Assembly: GCF_001424265.1 (NCBI RefSeq)
Contig: NZ_LMOV01000029.1
Coordinates: 91,499-155,498, forward strand
Direction: 5' to 3'
DNA length: 64,000 bases
From: Acidovorax sp. Leaf160
GTDB lineage: Bacteria > Pseudomonadota > Gammaproteobacteria > Burkholderiales > Burkholderiaceae_C
Shown: in pieces, positions 58,262 through 64,000 of the stretch
Position numbering within the stretch: position 1 is the first letter of the stretch
Layout: each line of letters opens with the position of its first letter
The notes under the pieces: model-generated
What the model was told of the DNA's origin: nothing
The model's database searches: none
Seen by the model: the letters and a program-made list of their open reading frames with translations, nothing else
Program-made: the position numbers and the translations under genes

Positions 58262-58763
58262 GGTCCAGCAGCGCCACCAGCCGGCGCACCGCATGCGCCA
58301 CCGTCTGCGCGCGCACCGCCGCGCGGTCGCCGTCGAAGCGGCACTGCTGCGTGACGGTTTCACCGCCCACGCACCAGCCGAACCACACGGTGCCGACCGG
58401 CTTGTCGGCGCTGCCGCCGCCCGGCCCCGCCACGCCGGTGACGGCCACCGCCACCGAAGCGCTCGACCGGGCCACGGCCCCCTCGGCCATGGCGCGGGCC
58501 ACCGGCTCGCTCACGGCACCGTGGGCATCGATGAGCGCGGCGGGCACGCCCAGCAGTTCGGTCTTGGCGGCGTTGGAATAGGTGACGAAGCCGCGCTCGA
58601 ACCAGGCGCTGGATCCGGCCAGGTCGGTGCAGGCGGCGGCGATCATTCCACCGGTGCAGCTCTCCGCCGTGGCCAGCATCCCGCCCCGGGCAGCGAGCAG
58701 CTCGGCGAGACGGCTCACATCAACGGCCCAATCGGCCCGCAGCGCTTGACTATCAAGGGGCAT
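58257..58763 (-). CDS. pncC: Nicotinamide-nucleotide amidase, CinA C-terminal family
   Basis: A 168-residue protein starting MPLDSQALRADWAVDV. The motif GGMLATAESCTGGMIAAACTDLAGSSAWFERGFVTYSNAAKTELLGV (about 20-65) is the PncC signature; AVTGVAGPGGGSADKPVGTVWFG completes the site. It deamidates NMN in pyridine nucleotide recycling. The ATG at 58763 has GAAGAG upstream. Copy 7 of the dispersed repeat covers its start and encodes the first residues. It lies 45 bp after pgpA. Confidence 0.92.
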   Translation of the reverse strand: MPLDSQALRADWAVDVSRLAELLAARGGMLATAESCTGGMIAAACTDLAGSSAWFERGFVTYSNAAKTELLGVPAALIDAHGAVSEPVARAMAEGAVARSSASVAVAVTGVAGPGGGSADKPVGTVWFGWCVGGETVTQQCRFDGDRAAVRAQTVAHAVRRLVALLDR

Positions 58764-58785
58764 ATGCTCTTCTTTTAATAGCAAA
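58741..58785. repeat. Dispersed double-palindrome repeat, copy 7, overlapping the pncC start
   Basis: AGCGCTTGA (58741-58749) and ATAGCAA (58778-58784) mark the two ends. The central arms are diverged (the left TTGCTAT arm is replaced by CATATGCTC). The pncC start codon, its ribosome site (GAAGAG) and the first residues lie within it. Confidence 0.6.
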
Positions 58786-58808
58786 ACCGGATGAAAGCTC
58801 TCGGTGGC

Positions 58809-59336
58809 TTACCAGAACCAGCGCCAGAGCGCGATGACCAGCAGCGTGCAGAACGCCGCCACCAGGTCGTCGAACAGGATGCCGAAGCCGCCGCGCCAGC
58901 CGAAGCCCTTGAAGCAGCCGTCGGCCCAGCGCACCGGGCCCGGCTTGGCCGCGTCGAAATAGCGGAACAGCGCGAACGCCGCCAGCTGCCCCCAGAAGCC
59001 CATGGGCATGGCCAGCCAAAGCACGATCCAGATGGCGACGATCTCGTCCCACACGATGCTACCCGGGTCGGCCACGCCCATGTGGCGCGCCGCCACCGTG
59101 CAGGCCCACCAGCCCAGCACCAGCGACACGGCGATGACGATGCCGATGGCCAGGGGCGCCAGCCAGGCCTGCAGCACCAGATAGGCCAGCCAGCCCCAGG
59201 CCGTGCCCACCGTGCCCGGCGCCACGCGCGAAAGGCCGCTGCCGAGGCCCAGCGCGATGAAATGCGCGGGGTGCGACAGCAGGAAGCCGCGCAGCGCGTG
59301 CGGCGCCATGCGAGGAGCGGAATCGGAGGAAGGCAT
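58809..59336 (-). CDS. pgpA: Phosphatidylglycerophosphatase A
   Basis: A 175-residue membrane enzyme removing phosphate from phosphatidylglycerophosphate. GLGSGLSRVAPGTVGTAWGWLAYLVL (about 30-55) is the family signature; VWDEIVAIWIVLW carries the acidic metal site (Asp-Glu); FGWRGGFGILFDDLVAAFCTLLV is the C-terminal membrane helix region with the Asp-Asp pair. It is on the same strand as pncC, a common pairing, and 55 bp after the ABC-2 permease. Confidence 0.93.
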   Translation of the reverse strand: MPSSDSAPRMAPHALRGFLLSHPAHFIALGLGSGLSRVAPGTVGTAWGWLAYLVLQAWLAPLAIGIVIAVSLVLGWWACTVAARHMGVADPGSIVWDEIVAIWIVLWLAMPMGFWGQLAAFALFRYFDAAKPGPVRWADGCFKGFGWRGGFGILFDDLVAAFCTLLVIALWRWFW

Positions 59337-59391
59337 GGGTGGCGGGAAGGACAGGTGGGGATGAAGGTCGATGGTAGCCCGAGCCTGCGCC

Positions 59392-60195
59392 TCAGCTGCC
59401 GGTGGACGCGTGCCGCCTGAGCCCCGCGCCCCAGGCCGCGAAGGCCAGCGCCAGGAAGGCGAAGCCCGCCAGCGGCGACAGCCAGCCGACCCAGCCCGGT
59501 GCGCCCAGCGGATCGGGCCGGCCCAGAATGGCGAGCGCCGGGTAGTAGCTGACGGCCGCCAGCGGCACGGCGAAGGTCAGCAGCCGCCGGAACCAGCGCG
59601 CGTAGATGGCCAGCGGGTACTGGCCCGCCTCCACGCCGCCGTAGGTGAAGACGTTGGCGATCTCCAGGCTCTCCACCGTCCAGAAGGCCAGCGCACCCTG
59701 CAGCACCAGGATGCCCAGGAACAGCGCCGCGCCGCCGGCCAGCGCGAAGAGCGCCAGCGCGATGGTGGCGGGCGTCCATACGATACCGGCCTGCGCCGTG
59801 GCGAAGGCGATCACCAGCCCGGCCTGCAGCAGCCGGCCCAGCCGGCTCAGGCGCACGTCCTGCCCCATCAGCTGCAGCGCCAGCGGGCGCGGGCGCAGCA
59901 GCAGCCGGTCGAAGGCGCCGGTGCGCAGCAGCTCGGTGCCCAGCACGTCGAAGCCCCGGCCCAGCCCGTCGGCAATGGCGAACATGGCGTTGACCAGGCC
60001 GTAGAACAGCGCCACCTCGCCGATGCCCCAGCCCTGCACCGCGCCGAAGCGATGGAACAGCGCCCACACGGCGACCACCTCGATGCCGGTCGCCAGGAAC
60101 TGCCCCACCGTCAGCAGCAGCGCCGAGCCGGGATAGCGCATCTGCCCGGAGAGCGACGCGCCGGCCAGGCGGATGAACAGCGCGAACGAACCCAT
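59392..60195 (-). CDS. ABC-2 type transporter permease, second subunit
   Basis: A 267-residue membrane protein starting MGSFALFIRLAGASL with about six hydrophobic segments. GVEAGQYPLAIYARWFRRLLTFAVPLAAVSYYPALAILGR is the characteristic end of this uncharacterised permease group (PF06182 type, 'YP' and 'SYYPA' motifs). It is two bases from the partner permease gene. The pair plus the ATPase should form a heteromeric exporter of unknown substrate. Confidence 0.82.
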   Translation of the reverse strand: MGSFALFIRLAGASLSGQMRYPGSALLLTVGQFLATGIEVVAVWALFHRFGAVQGWGIGEVALFYGLVNAMFAIADGLGRGFDVLGTELLRTGAFDRLLLRPRPLALQLMGQDVRLSRLGRLLQAGLVIAFATAQAGIVWTPATIALALFALAGGAALFLGILVLQGALAFWTVESLEIANVFTYGGVEAGQYPLAIYARWFRRLLTFAVPLAAVSYYPALAILGRPDPLGAPGWVGWLSPLAGFAFLALAFAAWGAGLRRHASTGS

Positions 60196-60197
60196 GC

Positions 60198-61046
60198 TCA
60201 GCCGCCCTGGATGTCGAGCCGCGCCAGCGTGCGGGCCAGCGCCACCCGCCCGAGCGTGACCAGCGCGGCGACCCAGAAGGCCTGCAGCGCCAGCCCGCCC
60301 AGGGCGTCCCACCCCGCCAGGCGGCCGAAGTAGAGGCGCACGGGAATGTCCAGCAGCCCGGCCAGCGGCTGCACCAGCAGCGCGGCCTGCCAGGCGTCGG
60401 GCATGAGCGCCAGCGGCAGCAGGTTGCCCGACAGCACCACCACGGCCGGCACGGCGAAGGCGTTGATGCCGCGCGCATCCAGCGCCGCCGTGGCCGCCAC
60501 GTTGAGCAGCATCACCAGCGCGGTGGAGAGCAGCAGCGCCAGCAGCAGGGACGCGGCGAAGATCGCCCCGGCCACCGCCCCGGCCGGCGGCTGCCAGCCC
60601 CATTCGGCATGGCCCGCCAGCGGCAGCACCACGGCCGCGAAACCCAGCATCAGCGCCACGCGCGGCAGCACGCGCGCGGCGATCCAGCCGGCGGTGCGCG
60701 CGAACCAGAAGGCATAGGCATCGACCGGGCGCAGCCGGTCGTAGGCCACCGCGCCGGTGCGTACGGCCTGCGCCACCTCGGGGTCGCCGCCCCAGGGCAG
60801 CAGCGCCAGCAGGCCCTGGGCGATCCAGGTGTAGGTGATGGCCTGGGCCAGCGGCATGGCGCTGCCACCACCCTGCCCGCCGGCATAGAACGCGGCCAGC
60901 ACCATGACCTTGATGCCGCCCCACCAGCACTGCGTGACGAAGCCGGCCAGCGCGGCGGAGCGGTACTGCAGCATCTGCAGGAAGCGCGCATTGAACGCGG
61001 CGGCGTAGGGCCGCCAGCGGGCCGCCGCCGTGGCGTGCGCCGTCAT
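60198..61046 (-). CDS. ABC-2 type transporter permease, first subunit
   Basis: A 282-residue membrane protein starting MTAHATAAARWRPYAAAFNARFLQMLQYRSAALAGF. Membrane segments run from FVTQCWWGGIKVMVLAAFYAG to ALGGLALQAFWVAALVTLG. AWQAALLVQPLAGLLDIPVRLYFGRL is typical of the group. Its ATG overlaps the ATPase stop (ATGA at 61043-61046), so translation is coupled. Not a known drug or polysaccharide exporter by sequence. Confidence 0.82.
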   Translation of the reverse strand: MTAHATAAARWRPYAAAFNARFLQMLQYRSAALAGFVTQCWWGGIKVMVLAAFYAGGQGGGSAMPLAQAITYTWIAQGLLALLPWGGDPEVAQAVRTGAVAYDRLRPVDAYAFWFARTAGWIAARVLPRVALMLGFAAVVLPLAGHAEWGWQPPAGAVAGAIFAASLLLALLLSTALVMLLNVAATAALDARGINAFAVPAVVVLSGNLLPLALMPDAWQAALLVQPLAGLLDIPVRLYFGRLAGWDALGGLALQAFWVAALVTLGRVALARTLARLDIQGG

Positions 61047-62041
61047 TCGTGCGCCCCGTGCAGCGCGTAGAAGCGGGTGATCACCTCCTCCACGGGCAGC
61101 GCCTCCAGGCGGATGTCTTCCACCGCATGGGCGGCGGCCACCTGGGCGATCAGCACGGGCGCGGCCACCACCGCCGGGTCGAACGCGAGCACCAGGCGCT
61201 GCGCCTCGCGCGCATGCACCGCCACGCCCGGCAGCGCCAGGTCGTGCGGCGCGGGGCCGGCGAAGTCCACCACCAGCCGGCGTTCGGCCAGCACCTGGGC
61301 GCGCAGCGCATCGAGCGGCGCATCGGCCAGCACCCGGCCATGGCCGATCACGATGACGCGGCTGGCCAGCGCCTCGATGTCGTGCATGTCGTGCGTGGTC
61401 AGCAGCACGGTGGTGCCGCGCTCGCGGTTGGCGCGCAGCACGAAGTCGCGCACCGCCAGCTTGGAGGGCGCGTCCAGCCCGATGGTGGGCTCGTCCAGGA
61501 ACAGGATGGACGGCTCGTGCAGCAGCGCCGCCGCGATCTCCGCGCGCATGCGCTGGCCCAGCGACAGCTGCCGCACGGGCTGGGCCAGCACGCCTTCGAG
61601 CCGCAGCAGCGCGACCAGCTCGTCGCGCGTGGCCTGGAAGCGCGTGGCGTCCACCCGGTAGATGTCGCGCAGCAGCGCGAAGCCGTCTTCCACCGGCAGG
61701 TCCCACCAGAGCTGGCTGCGCTGGCCGAACACCACGCCGATGCCGGCCACGTGCCGCTCGCGGTCGGCGAACGGGTCGCGGCCATCGACCCGCACCGTGC
61801 CGCCGTCGGGCCGCAAAATGCCCGAGAGGATCTTGATGGTGGTGGACTTGCCCGCGCCGTTGGGGCCGACGAAGCCCAGCAGCTCGCCGCGCTGCAGCGC
61901 GAACGTCACGCCCGAGAGCGCCTCCACCGTGCGATGGCGGCGGCGGACCACGCCACGCAGGGCGCCCCAGAGGCCGGGGGCGCGCTCGGCCACGCGGTAG
62001 GTCTTGACGAGGTTCTGGACGGCGATGTGCGGCTGCGGCAT
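61043..62041 (-). CDS. ABC-2 transporter ATPase (DrrA-like)
   Basis: A 332-residue ATPase. Walker A GPNGAGKST (about 62-70), Q-loop VFGQRSQLWWDLP, signature LSLGQRM (in place of LSGGQ, as usual in this group), Walker B ILFLDEPTIGLD and H-loop TTHDMHDIE. The C-terminal 80 residues are a small extra domain as in the DrrA/Nod-type class. Followed by two permeases with overlap. Confidence 0.9.
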   Translation of the reverse strand: MPQPHIAVQNLVKTYRVAERAPGLWGALRGVVRRRHRTVEALSGVTFALQRGELLGFVGPNGAGKSTTIKILSGILRPDGGTVRVDGRDPFADRERHVAGIGVVFGQRSQLWWDLPVEDGFALLRDIYRVDATRFQATRDELVALLRLEGVLAQPVRQLSLGQRMRAEIAAALLHEPSILFLDEPTIGLDAPSKLAVRDFVLRANRERGTTVLLTTHDMHDIEALASRVIVIGHGRVLADAPLDALRAQVLAERRLVVDFAGPAPHDLALPGVAVHAREAQRLVLAFDPAVVAAPVLIAQVAAAHAVEDIRLEALPVEEVITRFYALHGAHE

Positions 62042-62089
62042 GGGGGCGCGATGATAGTGCGGCCGGGGGCGGCCCGCCGCCCGGCGCGG

Positions 62090-63877
62090 TCAGTGCCCCT
62101 GGCGCGCCAGCACTTCGTCGCGCGGGCCGGCATCCACCACCCGTCCGGACTCCACCACCACGACGGTGTCGAAGCGCGGCAGCAGGCTGGGCCGGTGCAC
62201 CGACGCCACGATGCAGGCCGCCGGAAAGGCCGCCGCCATGCGGTCGAACACGCGGGCCTCGGCCTGCGGGTCGAGCGCGCTGGTGGGCTCGTCCAGCAGC
62301 AGCAGCGAGCTGCCCTGGGCCGCCAGCGCGCCGCGCGCCAGGGCCAGCCGCTGGCGCTGCCCGCCCGACAGGTTGCCGCCGCGCTCGCTCAAGGGGCTCT
62401 GCAGCCCGGCCGGCATGCGCTGCAGCACCTCGTCGAACACACCGGCGTGCACGGCCGACTGCAATGCGGCGGCGTCGCACGGCTCGCCGAAGGTCAGGTT
62501 CTCTTCCACGCTGGCCTCGAAGACCTCGGCCTCCTGCGGGATCAGCGTGGCCAGGGTGCGCAGTTCGGCCCAGGGCACGGCGGCGCCGTCGCGCCACAGC
62601 GTGCCTTCCTGGGGTGCATAGAGCCCCGCCAGCGTGCGCAGCAGCGTGCTCTTGCCGCCGCCGCTGGGCCCGATGAGCGCCACGCGCGTGCCGCGCTCGA
62701 GCCGCAGGTCGATGCCGTGCAGGCCGCCGCGCGGCTGCGAATCGCCCACCCCGGCACCGCCCGCAGGGCCGTACCGCAGGCTGGCGCCGCGCAGCTCCAG
62801 CGTCTGCCACGCGGCATGCGGCGCCACCGCCGGCACGGCGGCGTCGGGATCGGCGGGCGCGGCCCAGATCGGCTCGGCGCTGCCGTAGTCGGTGTGCATG
62901 CGGGCAAAACTCTGGAAGTTCGACGCCATGCCGCCCACCACCGAGGCGGCCTGCTGCGCGTACTGGTAGATCATGAACACGGTGCCGAGCGCGATGGCCT
63001 GGCCCGGCTGGCGGTGCTGCAGCACGTAGATGACGACCAGCGCCCAGGTCAGCCCCATGCCCAGCAGGTCGACGGCGAACCACTTGCCTTCGCCCACCAT
63101 GACGGCGCGGCGCAGCGGCGCCATCACCGCTTCCATGCGCCGGCCCAGCACGCGGCGCGATGCGGCCTGCAGCCTGAGGCCGATCACCGTGCCGGCGTTG
63201 CCCACGAAGTCGAGCAGCGCGGCGGCGTAGCGGCGCTCGGCGTCGTTCTCGGCCCGGGCCAGCTGCATCAGCACGCGATCGAAGCGCACGATGATCAGAG
63301 CGATGACGACGTAGCCCGTCACCGCGATGGCGCCGCTGGTGGCCGACAGCAGCGCCAGCGCGACCAGCGGTCCGACGAAGTTGAAGGCGTTCTGCAGGTA
63401 GCCGAACTGGCTCTGCGCGAAGTCGGACAGCGCCCGGCTGGCCTGCATCACGCGATGCTGCAGCTCGCCCGAATGCCGGCCGTCGCGCCAGGCGAGCGGC
63501 GCTGCGGCGATGCGGGCGTAGAGCTGGTCGGCCAGCCGCTCGCGCACCCGCACACCGACATTGCGCTCCAGCACGCGCCCGGGGCCATGCAGCAGCCACG
63601 ACAGCAGGTAGATGCCCAGCAGCGCGAGGATCCAGCGGCCGGCGGCGGCGAGCTGCCCCTGCTGCAGCGCATTGATGGCCTGCGCTGCCAGCCACGGCAT
63701 GGCAAGGCGCAGCAGTTGCGCGGCCGACAGCAGGCCGGCGGCGCCCAGCAGCTGCCCGCGCACACCGTCCGCATGCCGCCAGAGCGCGCGGAACAGGTCC
63801 TGCGCGGCCTGGCGCAGGCTGATGGCGGGCGGGCGGCGGGTGGCGTTGGGTTCGTGGCGGGAGTCGGTGTCGGTCAT
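62090..63877 (-). CDS. ABC exporter with fused membrane and ATPase domains
   Basis: A 595-residue half-transporter. Six membrane helices in residues about 40-320 (LLGAAGLLSAAQLLRLAMPWLA first; ALSATSGAIAVTGYVVIALIIV in the middle) precede a nucleotide-binding domain with Walker A GPSGGGKST, signature LSGGQRQ, Walker B LLLLDEPTSALD and H-loop VASVHRPSL. The extra cassette has no extension for substrate type. It probably forms a homodimer. Its ATG overlaps the stop of the upstream LysR-like gene (ATGA). Confidence 0.9.
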   Translation of the reverse strand: MTDTDSRHEPNATRRPPAISLRQAAQDLFRALWRHADGVRGQLLGAAGLLSAAQLLRLAMPWLAAQAINALQQGQLAAAGRWILALLGIYLLSWLLHGPGRVLERNVGVRVRERLADQLYARIAAAPLAWRDGRHSGELQHRVMQASRALSDFAQSQFGYLQNAFNFVGPLVALALLSATSGAIAVTGYVVIALIIVRFDRVLMQLARAENDAERRYAAALLDFVGNAGTVIGLRLQAASRRVLGRRMEAVMAPLRRAVMVGEGKWFAVDLLGMGLTWALVVIYVLQHRQPGQAIALGTVFMIYQYAQQAASVVGGMASNFQSFARMHTDYGSAEPIWAAPADPDAAVPAVAPHAAWQTLELRGASLRYGPAGGAGVGDSQPRGGLHGIDLRLERGTRVALIGPSGGGKSTLLRTLAGLYAPQEGTLWRDGAAVPWAELRTLATLIPQEAEVFEASVEENLTFGEPCDAAALQSAVHAGVFDEVLQRMPAGLQSPLSERGGNLSGGQRQRLALARGALAAQGSSLLLLDEPTSALDPQAEARVFDRMAAAFPAACIVASVHRPSLLPRFDTVVVVESGRVVDAGPRDEVLARQGH

Positions 63878-64000
63878 GGATTACCTGGTGAAGCTCCCGC
63901 TGCGCCGGCAGCGGGATCGATGGTGCCGGGCCAGCTTTCGGCGTGGCGCAGGTCCACATGCGCCTTCAGGAAGTCGAGCACCGCCCGCGTGCGCGGCGGC
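63874..64000 (-). CDS. Probable LysR-family regulator, C-terminal fragment at the window edge
   Basis: Open to the right edge; the last 41 residues are visible. PPRTRAVLDFLKAHVDLRHAESWPG is typical of the very end of LysR effector domains ('RVRAFIDFL'-type), followed by a 15-residue low-complexity tail. The stop TGA overlaps the ABC exporter start. The assignment is from the tail only. Confidence 0.6.
   Translation of the reverse strand, partial: PPRTRAVLDFLKAHVDLRHAESWPGTIDPAAGAAGASPGNP

Noticed and set aside
60198-63959. A 1,253-codon minus-strand frame that could be read as one giant protein
   Set aside because: Only its last 282 codons are an ABC-2 permease; the rest is a shifted frame through two other well-defined ABC genes.

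Overview
This 64-kb window is a chromosomal segment of a high-GC betaproteobacterium. I infer the family Comamonadaceae, close to Acidovorax/Paracidovorax. The inference rests on the protein families (betaproteobacterial DUF3567 and DUF3108 proteins, a PilT/cyclic-nucleotide-binding/PilU trio), on an ABC-type glycerol importer in place of GlpF, on a spc-alpha ribosomal operon separated from S10, and on short dispersed palindromes I associate with this family. There is no phage, insertion sequence, integron, plasmid function or CRISPR array. The segment is mostly core genome, with one decayed gene and many short repeats.

Left part (1-27.6 kb): a TraB/GumN protein coupled to a fumarylacetoacetate-hydrolase-family enzyme, with a divergent IclR regulator. 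Then come a DUF3108 protein and a DUF3567 gene that carries a very good sigma-54 promoter. Next are an N-terminally truncated AlbA_2/ATPase-type regulator, a hemerythrin-domain protein, the B12-dependent ribonucleotide reductase NrdJ, a nitroreductase, a PAS-GGDEF-EAL protein with a 9-bp tandem repeat inside its GGDEF domain, PurU, a LysR regulator, a lone UvrD-like helicase, a GlcD-type FAD oxidase, a DUF445 protein, a class V aminotransferase, a MacA-MacB-outer-membrane efflux operon and a threonine aldolase.

Middle (27.6-37.4 kb): YggS, diverging from pilT (GTG start), then a cyclic-nucleotide-binding protein and pilU. These are followed by a beta-hydroxyacid dehydrogenase, the dolP-diaA-yraN cluster diverging from rsmI (TTG start, with start codons sharing a base), a YegD-like Hsp70, and the initiator tRNA with a strong terminator.

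37.4-46.4 kb, minus strand: rplN-rplX-rplE-rpsN-rpsH-rplF-rplR-rpsE-rpmD-rplO-secY-rpmJ-rpsM-rpsK-rpsD-rpoA-rplQ, i.e. spc plus alpha operons. A good sigma-70 promoter with an adjacent hairpin lies just before rplN, and hairpins occupy several intergenic gaps.

46.4-57.3 kb: a complete glycerol locus. glpS-glpT-glpP-glpQ-glpU-glpV-glpD run left; glpR-glpK run right from a shared 371-bp control region. The ABC importer brings glycerol in, GlpK phosphorylates it, GlpD oxidises glycerol-3-phosphate to DHAP, and GlpR presumably represses both arms. The two ATPases have complementary motif defects that predict one competent and one degenerate ATP site.

57.4-64 kb: proC, then a minus-strand block of pncC, pgpA, an ABC-2 exporter (ATPase plus two permeases), a fused ABC exporter, and the C-terminus of a probable LysR regulator at the edge.

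The observations most worth following are the sigma-54 promoter at 4595-4610, the asymmetric GlpS/GlpT ATPase pair, the rplN and rpoA-rplQ control structures, the tRNA-fMet promoter behind rplQ, and the dispersed repeat family that abuts or overlaps two gene starts.
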